From Angelakisella sp. (GTDB taxonomy: Bacteria > Bacillota > Clostridia > Oscillospirales > Ruminococcaceae), in NCBI GenBank assembly GCA_020024515.1, contig JAHHTR010000011.1:1-32926 (forward strand): a DNA stretch of 32,926 nt, read 5' to 3'. A program made the translations under genes and the position numbers. Position 1 is the first letter of the stretch. Each line of letters begins with the position of its first letter. This document shows, piece by piece, positions 8,026-14,844 of this stretch. The notes under the pieces are model-generated. The model was not told the DNA's origin, did not search any database, and worked only from the letters and a program-made list of their open reading frames with translations.

Positions 8026-8919
8026 TTGGAATTAAAAATAAATAATTTGACAAAGAGCTTTACGGAAAACAAAGTTTTAAAAGGAATAAGCTTTTCGGCA
8101 CAAAGCGGAAAAGCACTGGGACTGCTTGGCAGAAACGGAGCAGGCAAAACCACAACTATCCGCATAATAATGGGTGTATTTGGCAGTGACAGCGGAGAAA
8201 TACTTATCGACAACTCGCCTATTGACAGAAACAAAATAAAAATAGGATATTTGCCGGAAGAACGTGGAATGTATCCAAAAAAGCTAATAATAGAACAGCT
8301 AATATATTTTGCCGCTTTAAAAGGTATTGAAAAAAAAGATGCTATAAAATCTGCTGACTATTGGCTGGATAGACTGCAAATGACAGAGTACAGAAATCGT
8401 AAATTGGAGACACTCTCAAAAGGTAATCAACAAAAAATACAGCTCATTGCAACACTTATCGCAAATCCTGATATTGTTATACTAGATGAGCCATTCTCAG
8501 GACTTGACCCGGTAAATGCAATACTCCTGAAAGACACAGTAAAAGAGCTTATTGCAAACAAAAAAATAGTACTGTTTTCTTCTCATCAAATGAACTATAT
8601 AGAAGAATTTTGCGACGAAATAGCAATACTCAATCGTGGTGAAATAGTGCTTTCGGGAAATATCAAAGAAATTAAACGCAGCTATGACAGACGAGATATA
8701 TCCATTGTCTCAAAAGATATTGAAAAAATCAAAAATAATATTGATTATAAATCCACCTTAACAGATAATGGACTAATTATTCACCTAAATGACGAAAAAG
8801 AAAAGAACTTATTAATATCAAAAATTGCAGAGCTTAACGTTGATATTGATGAGATAAAAGTAAATGAACCAACACTCAATGATATTTTTGTTGAATATAC
8901 GGAGGATAAAAAATTATGA
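8026..8919 (+). CDS. ABC transporter ATP-binding protein (NatA/YhaQ-like)
   Basis: Energy-coupling subunit of an ABC-2 type exporter. The 297-residue product has Walker A GRNGAGKT (35-42), signature LSKGNQQK (from 130), Walker B VILDEPFSGLD (Asp154, Glu155) and switch His187 (SSHQM). IGYLPEERGMYPKK and a C-terminal accessory domain of about 85 residues match the NatA/YhaQ branch, which pumps sodium or exports drugs or peptides with a NatB-like partner. I place the start at TTG 8026: AAGGAG (8012-8017) is correctly spaced for it, whereas the in-frame GTG at 8017 overlaps that ribosome site. The stop overlaps the permease start by 4 bases (ATGA), so they are translationally coupled. Substrate not determinable. 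Confidence 0.9.
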   Translation: MELKINNLTKSFTENKVLKGISFSAQSGKALGLLGRNGAGKTTTIRIIMGVFGSDSGEILIDNSPIDRNKIKIGYLPEERGMYPKKLIIEQLIYFAALKGIEKKDAIKSADYWLDRLQMTEYRNRKLETLSKGNQQKIQLIATLIANPDIVILDEPFSGLDPVNAILLKDTVKELIANKKIVLFSSHQMNYIEEFCDEIAILNRGEIVLSGNIKEIKRSYDRRDISIVSKDIEKIKNNIDYKSTLTDNGLIIHLNDEKEKNLLISKIAELNVDIDEIKVNEPTLNDIFVEYTEDKKL

Positions 8920-10157
8920 AACAGTTTTTCAGTATATTGAATTTTGAATTTAAGGGTTATATAAAAAATAAAATATTTATATCATTTACAATAGTATTAA
9001 TGCTTTTAACAGCAATTATATTATCTATACCACGTTTTATGGATATGTTTTCAAACAGTACAGAACATACTGAAAATGATAAAAAAGAAATTGTAATGGT
9101 TTTCTCTGAAAATTCATATAATACAAGTGACCTCCTGCCATACTTACAAAAAAATATGCCCGAGTATAACTTTGTTGTAAAGTATAATACGCTTGATGAA
9201 GCAAAAGCACTTGTAGAAGAAGGCAGTGTTGATATAGGATTACTTGTAAACGGTGACACTAGCTACAAATTAATAAAAAAGCATATATCACTGTACGACA
9301 ATTCGACAGCATCTTTTGACAGTGCATTTATTGAAAAATATCGTATAGATAATATGGTGAAAAATGGTATTGATATTAAAGATGCCAAAAATATTTTGAC
9401 AGTTGAAATAGAAAATGATATTATAAGGATAGGCAAAGACCAACAAAAAAGCTTTTTCTATACATATATCTTAATTTTCACATTGTATTTTGCCATAATC
9501 ATGTATGGACAGCTTGTTACAACAAGTGTTGTTAATGAAAAAAGTTCTCGCGCCATGGAAATGCTTATTACAAGTGCTAATCCCGTAAGTCTTATGTTCG
9601 GAAAAGTAATGGGCTCAGCACTTGCCGGAATTTGTCAAATTGTAGCAATTTTCGGCACCTCATTTGTATTTTATCAGATTAACCAATCATATTTAGCCGA
9701 TAATTCTATGGCTCAATCTATATTCGGTATGCCGCTTTCAATGTTACTATATGTTTTGTTATTCTTCATACTTGGATTTTTACTCTATGCTTTTATGTTT
9801 GGCTCAATGGGCTCGCTTGCCTCAAAAACAGAAGATGTAAGTGTACTTATTACTCCTATTACGCTTATCTTTGTAGCAGCATTTATGATAGTTATGATGT
9901 CTATGAGTTCCGGAAATGTTGACAGTAGTTTGATGAAGATATCTTCTTTTATTCCGTTCACTTCACCGATGGCGATGTTCACACGTATAGCTATGGGAGA
10001 GGTTATGCCGATAGAGATAGTTATATCTGTTATTATACTAATATTATTTACAGTCTTTATAGGCTACGTTTCCGCTAAAATTTACCGTATAGGTGTACTG
10101 ATGTATGGCAATCCACCAAAAATTAAAGATATAATAAAGGCATTAAAACAAAAATAA
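8916..10157 (+). CDS. ABC-2 type transporter permease (NatB/YhaP-like)
   Basis: Membrane subunit partnering the ATPase at 8026. The 413 residues follow the NatB plan: one N-terminal membrane segment (about 21-40), a large extracytoplasmic domain of about 140 residues, then five or six clustered membrane segments from about residue 180 to near the C-terminus. The conserved SSRAMEMLITS coupling region lies just after the second segment. The translation start overlaps the ATPase stop, with CGGAGG upstream. Family function is export, of sodium in Bacillus NatAB and of other compounds in relatives. The CPBP protease gene starts about 50 bases downstream with no terminator between, so it is likely part of the same transcript. 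Confidence 0.88.
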   Translation: MKQFFSILNFEFKGYIKNKIFISFTIVLMLLTAIILSIPRFMDMFSNSTEHTENDKKEIVMVFSENSYNTSDLLPYLQKNMPEYNFVVKYNTLDEAKALVEEGSVDIGLLVNGDTSYKLIKKHISLYDNSTASFDSAFIEKYRIDNMVKNGIDIKDAKNILTVEIENDIIRIGKDQQKSFFYTYILIFTLYFAIIMYGQLVTTSVVNEKSSRAMEMLITSANPVSLMFGKVMGSALAGICQIVAIFGTSFVFYQINQSYLADNSMAQSIFGMPLSMLLYVLLFFILGFLLYAFMFGSMGSLASKTEDVSVLITPITLIFVAAFMIVMMSMSSGNVDSSLMKISSFIPFTSPMAMFTRIAMGEVMPIEIVISVIILILFTVFIGYVSAKIYRIGVLMYGNPPKIKDIIKALKQK

Positions 10158-10207
10158 TATACAGTAAAGTATTATTATAATTAATTTTAAAGAAGGAAGT
10201 GTTTTCT

Positions 10208-11119
10208 ATGGAAACTCAACTAGGTTTTAAAAAAAATATCGGTAGGCTTATGTCAGGTATGGCGGTGTATATATTTGTCACGCAATATGTATGTGGATTA
10301 GTTCTTCTGCCTATATTACAAGTATCTTTTCCGACACTTTTTCAAAGTCAATGGGTTCTTTTAAGCTCAAGTATAATTATTAACTATATAATAGGCTTCC
10401 CTTGTTTTTGGTTAATTATAAGGAAAATACCGACTGTAAAACTTAATATGACTCCGATGAAGCCAAAATTTATTCAAGTATTAAGATGGATATCAATAGC
10501 ATTTGCACTGTTGTTTGCTTTTAATTTGATGACTATTATCCTTACTCAAATTATAGCGGCAATTAAATCAAATGAAGTTGTAAACCCTCTTGAACAAATT
10601 ATAGTATCAAACAATAAATTTACAGTAATTTTATTTGGTGCAATAGTAGGACCGATACTGGAAGAACTTGTTTTCCGCAAAGTGTTTTACGATAAGACAG
10701 CTCAATATGGTGAAAAACTATATATAATTATCAGTGCTTTTTGCTTTGCTATGTTCCATGTAAACTTTTTACAAATTTTTTATGCATTCTCACTTGGAGC
10801 TATGTTTGCGTATGTCTATGCAAAAACAAGGAACATTCTATATACTATAATTTTACACATAATAATAAATTCTTGGGGACTTGTTGTAGCGCCTGCTATG
10901 ACATCAAATATAGTTTTCACTATAATAGGAAGTATAGTATTTTATGCAATTGTTATAACAGGATTTATATGCTTACTGAATGGATTAAAAAAAGTGGTAT
11001 ACCGTCCTGCCATTGTGGAAATACCCGAAAGACCAATACTTGTTGCATTAAAAACTTTTGGCAGTATAAGTTATATCATTTTATGCGTCATAATTATTTT
11101 GATATTGCTATTTATCTAA
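10208..11119 (+). CDS. CPBP family intramembrane metalloprotease
   Basis: Multi-pass membrane glutamic/metallo-protease of the CPBP (CaaX protease/bacteriocin-processing, Abi) family. The 303-residue protein has about eight hydrophobic segments. All three family motifs are visible: Glu152-Glu153 with Arg157 (ILEELVFRK), His184 (AMFHVNF) and His217 with Asn221 (LHIIINSWG). Bacterial members process secreted peptides, confer bacteriocin self-immunity or cleave membrane regulators. The ATG at 10208 is preferred to GTG 10199, because AGAAGGAAG (10191-10199) is properly spaced for it. It sits between an ABC exporter and a radical SAM/SPASM enzyme, a neighbourhood also seen around modified-peptide loci, but a terminator at 11136-11183 separates it from the latter. 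Confidence 0.88.
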   Translation: METQLGFKKNIGRLMSGMAVYIFVTQYVCGLVLLPILQVSFPTLFQSQWVLLSSSIIINYIIGFPCFWLIIRKIPTVKLNMTPMKPKFIQVLRWISIAFALLFAFNLMTIILTQIIAAIKSNEVVNPLEQIIVSNNKFTVILFGAIVGPILEELVFRKVFYDKTAQYGEKLYIIISAFCFAMFHVNFLQIFYAFSLGAMFAYVYAKTRNILYTIILHIIINSWGLVVAPAMTSNIVFTIIGSIVFYAIVITGFICLLNGLKKVVYRPAIVEIPERPILVALKTFGSISYIILCVIIILILLFI

Positions 11120-11135
11120 AATAATAAATCTTAAT

Positions 11136-11183
11136 GGAGTTTGATAAGAGTTAATAGATTCTTAACACACTCCGTTTTTTTTT
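11136..11183 (+). terminator. Terminator after the CPBP protease gene
   Basis: Imperfect long stem, GGAGTTTGATAAGAG (11136-11150) with CTTAACACACTCC (11161-11173), then G and a run of nine T. Confidence 0.85.
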
Positions 11184-11207
11184 GTTAAAAAACCAATATG
11201 TTTTAAT

Positions 11208-11236
11208 TTGATAAAACTCTTTATTTATGATATAAT
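11208..11236 (+). promoter_or_regulatory. Promoter of the radical SAM/SPASM gene
   Basis: TTGATA (11208-11213), a 17-base spacer, then consensus TATAAT (11231-11236), 41 bases before the GTG start. Confidence 0.7.
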
Positions 11237-11277
11237 AACAAGGGTTGTTTTAGTTAAAATTTATGGAGGGAAATATA

Positions 11278-12396
11278 GTGAAAAATATTTCTATAATGAT
11301 AAAACCTGCTTCTTCTGCATGCAATTTGCGTTGTAAATATTGTTTTTATGCGGACTTGGCAGGTAAACGAGATACTTTTTCTTTTGGCAAAATGTCAGAA
11401 GATACAGTGGACAAAATTCTTGGAAATATTCACAAAAGTTTAGATAGTGGTGACAGAGTAACATTTGCTTTTCAGGGTGGCGAGCCTACGCTTGTGGGAC
11501 TGTCTTGGTTCAAAAGTTTTGTAGAAAAAGTAAAGCTTTGGAACGATAATATTAATATTGAATATGCACTGCAAACAAACGGGACACTTTTAGACGACGA
11601 ATGGTGTCTGTTTTTGGCAAAAAATAGTTTTTTGGTGGGAATTTCCATTGATGCTATGTCGAAGTGCCACAATAATTGCAGAGTAGATATAGACGGAAAA
11701 GATACATATAAACAAGTACTGGATAAAGTACGTTTAATGAGGAAATACGGTGTTGAATTTAATGTACTATGTACACTTACATCTGAAATAGCACAGCACC
11801 CACAACAAGTGTGGAATTGGATTTACCAAAATAAATTTCAATACGTTCAGTTTACACCTTGTCTTGATGAACTTGGCTCAACAAAAAACAGTGTATATGC
11901 ACTTAAACCACAAAAGTTTGCAAATTTTTATAAACAAATATTTAAACTATGGTTAAAAGACTTTAAACAAGGCAAATACAGAAGTATAAAATTATTTGAT
12001 GATATAGTAAATTTACTTGCTTATAGAGTCCCAACTGCTTGTGGAATAACAGGCAGATGTCAATGTCAAATGGTAATAGAGAGTGACGGAAGTGCGTATC
12101 CTTGCGATTTTTATTGTTTGGATAAATATCGCCTCGGCAGTGTATGTGAAAAAACGGTTATTGAACTTATAGAGTCCCAAACCGCAAATGACTTTGTACA
12201 CAGACCAAAAGAAAGAGCAAAACTTTGCGGTGAATGTAAATATCGTAATTTTTGCGGTGGCGGTTGCCACAGAATGCAAAGAGAAGTGTATTGTGCTCCT
12301 GAGGATAATTTTTGTGGATATAGAACTTTCCTTGATGAAAGCATTAATGATTTTCAGATAATCGCAGAACAGCAAAGAATAATGCGTTTCAGATAA
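11278..12396 (+). CDS. Radical SAM/SPASM enzyme of the anaerobic sulfatase-maturase family
   Basis: Resembles anSME, which oxidises an active-site Cys or Ser of sulfatases to formylglycine without oxygen. From the GTG at 11278 (after TGGAGGG) it has 372 residues. The radical SAM cysteines fall at 15, 19 and 22 (CNLRCKYC). SPASM cysteines include 255, 261 and 276, and the presumed catalytic base is Asp277 (YPCDFY). As I recall, these numbers match the Clostridium perfringens enzyme, so the scaffold aligns almost without gaps. IMIKPASSACN, AFQGGEPTL and ESDGSAYPCDFY are classic motifs. Odd point: the loop that is normally DGPKEIH reads DAMSKCHNNCR (125-135), with two extra cysteines. No sulfatase gene is in the window. 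The substrate may be encoded elsewhere or may not be a sulfatase. Confidence 0.85.
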   Translation: MKNISIMIKPASSACNLRCKYCFYADLAGKRDTFSFGKMSEDTVDKILGNIHKSLDSGDRVTFAFQGGEPTLVGLSWFKSFVEKVKLWNDNINIEYALQTNGTLLDDEWCLFLAKNSFLVGISIDAMSKCHNNCRVDIDGKDTYKQVLDKVRLMRKYGVEFNVLCTLTSEIAQHPQQVWNWIYQNKFQYVQFTPCLDELGSTKNSVYALKPQKFANFYKQIFKLWLKDFKQGKYRSIKLFDDIVNLLAYRVPTACGITGRCQCQMVIESDGSAYPCDFYCLDKYRLGSVCEKTVIELIESQTANDFVHRPKERAKLCGECKYRNFCGGGCHRMQREVYCAPEDNFCGYRTFLDESINDFQIIAEQQRIMRFR

Positions 12397-12417
12397 AAAT
12401 ATAATATAATAAATTTT

Positions 12418-12503
12418 AGTCTGTATAAAAAAGTATAATCATATAAATTATGTTTAATTTTATATAATATACTTATAATTTATACAGACTTTTATTATAT
12501 TTT
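12418..12503 (+). terminator. Terminator after the radical SAM gene
   Basis: Perfect 12-bp outer stem AGTCTGTATAAA (12418-12429) / TTTATACAGACT (12479-12490), with a nested AGTATA/TATACT pairing inside, followed by TTTATTATATTTT. Confidence 0.75.
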
Positions 12504-12535
12504 AAACAAAGTTATTGATTTTAGAAAAATATATA

Positions 12536-12564
12536 TTGACAAAATTTTAATTTACTGATATACT
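12536..12564 (+). promoter_or_regulatory. Promoter of the DUF2325-DUF3793 operon
   Basis: Consensus TTGACA (12536-12541), a 17-base spacer, and TATACT (12559-12564). The two palindromic sites lie just downstream, so the promoter is strong but probably regulated. Confidence 0.75.
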
Positions 12565-12572
12565 ACTTAAAA

Positions 12573-12590
12573 AGTTAGTTTTGTCTAACT
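12573..12590. promoter_or_regulatory. Palindromic operator candidate 1 (AGTTAG-N6-CTAACT)
   Basis: Perfect 6-bp arms AGTTAG (12573-12578) and CTAACT (12585-12590). The site starts 8 bases after the -10 box, so it covers the expected transcription start. Its outer TTAG/CTAA pattern resembles DtxR/IdeR-family metal-regulator boxes; that link is inference. Confidence 0.55.
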
Positions 12591-12605
12591 TCATAGAATT
12601 TTATC

Positions 12606-12627
12606 ATTACGCCTTCGGGCGTAAAAA
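12606..12627 (+). other. GC-rich UUCG hairpin in the operon leader
   Basis: TTACGCC-TTCG-GGCGTAA, a perfect 7-bp stem closed by a UUCG tetraloop, extended by flanking T and A runs. It lies between the two operator candidates. It has no T-run after it in the sense direction, so it is not a sense terminator. It may stabilise the 5' end of the mRNA. Confidence 0.65.
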
Positions 12628-12637
12628 AATAACAAAA

Positions 12638-12655
12638 AGTTAGCTAATGCTAACT
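12638..12655. promoter_or_regulatory. Palindromic operator candidate 2 (AGTTAG-N6-CTAACT)
   Basis: Same arms and spacing as the site 65 bases upstream, and here the arms extend to 7 bp (AGTTAGC / GCTAACT). It ends just before the AAAGGAG ribosome site, so a bound protein or an RNA hairpin here could block translation as well as transcription. Confidence 0.55.
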
Positions 12656-12671
12656 AAAAAGGAGAATTAAA

Positions 12672-12956
12672 ATGAGTATAGCTATAATTGGTGGTCACGA
12701 CTGTATGGTACGAAGATATAAAGAAGTATGTAAGGGTTATAAATGCAAAGTAAAAATTTTTACACAGCCACAAGGCTTAAAAGATCAGTTAGGGTCACCC
12801 GATTTAGTTATTTTCTTTACCAATACAGTATCACACAAAATGATACATATCGCAAATTCAGTTTTATCAAATGAAAATGTAACTATCGTAAGATCACACA
12901 CAAGTTCACTATCGGCACTTAAAGATATATTAAACAAAAATACCGTATTAGCATAA
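12672..12956 (+). CDS. DUF2325 domain-containing protein
   Basis: A 94-residue alpha/beta protein that begins MSIAIIGGHDCMVRRYKEVC, a Rossmann-like GGH start followed by a basic helix, then strand-helix units (DLVIFFTNTVSHKM, NVTIVRSHTSSLSALKDIL). This matches the DUF2325 pattern, whose biochemical role is unknown to me. The His9, Cys11 and Cys19 cluster could bind a metal, but that is speculation. AAAGGAG precedes the ATG. A DUF3793 gene follows after 14 bases, and the two are often neighbours in Clostridia, as I recall near iron-uptake or flavodoxin genes. The upstream region has a consensus promoter and two identical-arm palindromes, so expression is probably controlled by a dimeric repressor. 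Confidence 0.85.
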   Translation: MSIAIIGGHDCMVRRYKEVCKGYKCKVKIFTQPQGLKDQLGSPDLVIFFTNTVSHKMIHIANSVLSNENVTIVRSHTSSLSALKDILNKNTVLA

Positions 12957-12970
12957 GGGGGATAGGGTTA

Positions 12971-13519
12971 ATGTCATCACAAACTATTATTAAATTTTGT
13001 TCCCCAACACTTGCAGGCTTAAAGACAGGAAATTTATTTCAATATAAATATACTTCAATTTCGCAATTAATAAATGCCATACGAGAAAAAAACAACTTAC
13101 TTAACGAAAAAGGTGTATATTTAGTTGTACTAAAAGCATGTAAAGGTTCTGCATTGGTTTTAATTTACAGAAAAAAATTATTGGAAAAAATTTTAAGCAG
13201 AACAGACATTCAAGAATTTTTGACTCAATACGGATATGAAAATTTCGATATACTATCTTGTTTAAATACATTGAAAAAAAATTTAAAATACAAAGATTTT
13301 CCACACGAAATAGGAGTGTTTCTTGACTATCCACTGGACGATATAAAAGGATTTATAGACAACAAAGGTGAAAATTTTAAATGTTTGGGTTGCTGGAAAG
13401 TATATGCAAACGAATGTGAGGCACAAAAAACATTTAAACGTTTTCAAAAATGCACAACAATATATTGCAAAAAATTATCACAGGGATTTGACATAAGAAA
13501 ACTTACAGTTGCCAGTTAA
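12971..13519 (+). CDS. DUF3793 family protein
   Basis: A 182-residue cytoplasmic protein with no membrane segment. It matches the DUF3793 pattern as I know it: an N-terminal region containing FCSPTLAGLKTGNLF, a central LVLIYRKKLLEK, then FPHEIGVFLDYPLDDIKGFI and CLGCWKVYANECEAQKTFKRF, and a Cys-rich C-terminal part. Cysteines at CLGCWK and later positions could bind a metal or a cofactor. Function unknown. AAGGGGG (from 12955) is the ribosome site, and the start lies 14 bases after the DUF2325 stop, so the two genes form an operon. Transcription probably ends at the perfect 13-bp hairpin at 13642-13685. Confidence 0.85.
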   Translation: MSSQTIIKFCSPTLAGLKTGNLFQYKYTSISQLINAIREKNNLLNEKGVYLVVLKACKGSALVLIYRKKLLEKILSRTDIQEFLTQYGYENFDILSCLNTLKKNLKYKDFPHEIGVFLDYPLDDIKGFIDNKGENFKCLGCWKVYANECEAQKTFKRFQKCTTIYCKKLSQGFDIRKLTVAS

Positions 13520-13641
13520 TTACATAAATTTACAAAAAACTTTTTAAACAAATTTTACAAATTCTCTTTTAAATGAACATACAAATACCAAAACAAAAAC
13601 TATTGAACAAGTCCATTAAAAATGGACATAGAAAAAAGAAC

Positions 13642-13685
13642 CCCCCTATGGTAGAATAAAATAAACTACCATAGGGGGAATTTTT
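13642..13685 (+). terminator. Perfect 13-bp hairpin, probable terminator of the DUF3793 operon
   Basis: CCCCCTATGGTAG (13642-13654) / CTACCATAGGGGG (13666-13678), followed by AATTTTT. On the minus strand it is followed by GTTCTTTTTT, so it could act in both directions. Its right arm also contains the purine stretch AGGGGG that could be the ribosome site of the small ORF at 13686. Confidence 0.7.
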
Positions 13686-13778
13686 ATGCCAAAAGAGGTT
13701 CTTTTTGTACTGTCTGCACAAATTGGGGCAGTTCAATTGTGGGTAGTTTTTATTTTATATACAAATATTTCAGTTTGA
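13686..13778 (+). CDS. Candidate 30-residue hydrophobic peptide
   Basis: The ORF encodes a charged start MPKE and then an almost wholly hydrophobic segment (VLFVLSAQIGAVQLWVVFIL) to the stop, enough for one membrane span. AGGGGG (13673-13678) is ideally spaced, 7 bases before the ATG, yet sits inside the right arm of a perfect 13-bp stem, and codons 4-7 lie in an outer 10-bp inverted repeat. A tiny membrane peptide with a sequestered ribosome site is typical of type I toxins and some regulated small proteins. I do not recognise the sequence, see no antisense RNA promoter, and chance is possible at this length. Confidence 0.25.
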   Translation: MPKEVLFVLSAQIGAVQLWVVFILYTNISV

Positions 13779-13839
13779 AAAAAGCAAAAATTTATTGTAT
13801 TATGTAATAAATAAATATGATAGGAGAATTATTTTAAAA

Positions 13840-14490
13840 ATGAAAATAAAAAATATAGATAAAAAAAGAAATGTAGCAAAACAAGCTATTGAAATTTTGG
13901 AAAATGTATATCCTAACGCAACTTGCTCACTTGACTACAAAGAACCATATCAGTTGCTGATAGCAACAAGACTTGCCGCACAATGCACCGATGCACGAGT
14001 AAATACAGTTACACCAACACTTTTTTCAACTTTTCCATCAGTAAAAGACCTTGCAAACGCACCTATTGAAGAACTTGAAAAAATAGTATATCCATGCGGT
14101 TTTTACAGGACAAAAGCAAAGGATATAAAAGAAATGTGTCAAATGCTGGTTAATAACTATAATTCCGTTGTTCCGGATACTATGCAAGAATTACTTAAAC
14201 TATCGGGTATCGGACGTAAAACAGCCAATTTGATAATAGGCGATGTATACCACAAACCCGCTATTGTGTGCGATACTCATTGTATCAGAATTACAAATAT
14301 GCTTGGACTTTCCGAAGGCAAAAATCCGGAAAAAGTAGAAAAACAATTGTGGGAAATTTTGCCACACAAAAAAGCAAATAATTTTTGCCACAGATTAGTA
14401 ATGCATGGTAGAGATACCTGTATTTCCGGAAGACCAAAATGTGATAATTGTCCGTTAAATCACATTTGTGAGGCATATTTACAAAAATAA
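13840..14490 (+). CDS. nth: Endonuclease III (base-excision repair DNA glycosylase/AP lyase)
   Basis: Removes oxidised pyrimidines from DNA and cleaves the abasic site. The 216-residue product has the helix-hairpin-helix LSGIGRKTANLI with catalytic Lys127, catalytic Asp145 in CDTHCIR, and the [4Fe-4S] motif Cys-X6-Cys-X2-Cys-X5-Cys (CISGRPKCDNCPLNHIC). The Lys and Asp are both offset by 7 from E. coli Lys120/Asp138. The start at ATG 13840 is a compromise: AGGAG (13822-13826) is 13 bases away, longer than usual, but the upstream in-frame TTG (13795) has no ribosome site and would add an unconserved tail. It stands alone between the hairpin-rich interval and a 354-base AT-rich gap. Confidence 0.95.
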   Translation: MKIKNIDKKRNVAKQAIEILENVYPNATCSLDYKEPYQLLIATRLAAQCTDARVNTVTPTLFSTFPSVKDLANAPIEELEKIVYPCGFYRTKAKDIKEMCQMLVNNYNSVVPDTMQELLKLSGIGRKTANLIIGDVYHKPAIVCDTHCIRITNMLGLSEGKNPEKVEKQLWEILPHKKANNFCHRLVMHGRDTCISGRPKCDNCPLNHICEAYLQK

Positions 14491-14844
14491 TAACAAAAAC
14501 TACCTATAAAAGTATAATATTTATTTGTGTATTATATCTAATCAATTGCAAACACTTTATAAACTAAAATTAAAATTAATCTTAATATATGCTTATTTAT
14601 ATATATAGTCATTTTGCTATATATATATTGTTATATTGCTATCAATAATTAATATTATACAAATAGACTTAGCTATGTTAATATTGTAACGATAAGTATA
14701 TTGATGTTTTATAAATTGACATATTTATGTGTAATTTTTATTAAATATGTACATACAATGTTTAATTAGCAAAAATATATTTATTATATAAACTTACATA
14801 TTTTAGTTTAATAAAATTTTTACATTATTTGGAGGTAACTTATT
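14491..14844 (+). other. AT-rich 354-base interval upstream of the alcohol dehydrogenase
   Basis: No ORF worth calling. A TATATATATAG / CTATATATATA pairing (14598-14627, 8-base loop) is the only clear inverted repeat and could end nth transcription weakly. The promoter of the dehydrogenase lies at 14716-14744, leaving about 100 bases of untranslated leader. I looked for a Rex-type TTGTTAA/TTAACAA box and saw none. Confidence 0.5.
14716..14744 (+). promoter_or_regulatory. Candidate promoter of the alcohol dehydrogenase gene
   Basis: Consensus TTGACA (14716-14721), a 17-base spacer, then TATTAA (14739-14744). Confidence 0.5.

Larger units (their letters stand above)
13520..13839 (+). other. 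Hairpin-rich 320-base interval
   Basis: No long gene. It contains four pairing elements: GTCCATT/AATGGAC (13611-13627), a perfect 13-bp stem (13642-13678), an outer perfect 10-bp repeat AAAAAGAACC (13633-13642) / GGTTCTTTTT (13697-13706) that encloses it, and an imperfect hairpin at about 13708-13758 followed by a T-run. A 30-codon hydrophobic ORF (13686-13778) overlaps them. Confidence 0.6.

Noticed and set aside
10741..11124. Plus-strand 127-codon ORF inside the CPBP protease gene
   Set aside because: It is a frame-shifted reading of the protease gene rich in Cys, Tyr and Asn, without a ribosome site. The protease frame carries all family motifs.
12606..12627. UUCG hairpin as a terminator of the operon leader
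   Set aside because: It is followed by A residues on the sense strand. The T-run is on the minus strand, where no gene needs a terminator.
14491..14844. Rex redox-repressor site upstream of the alcohol dehydrogenase
   Set aside because: No TTGTTAA-type palindrome is present; the only clear inverted repeat is pure TA alternation.
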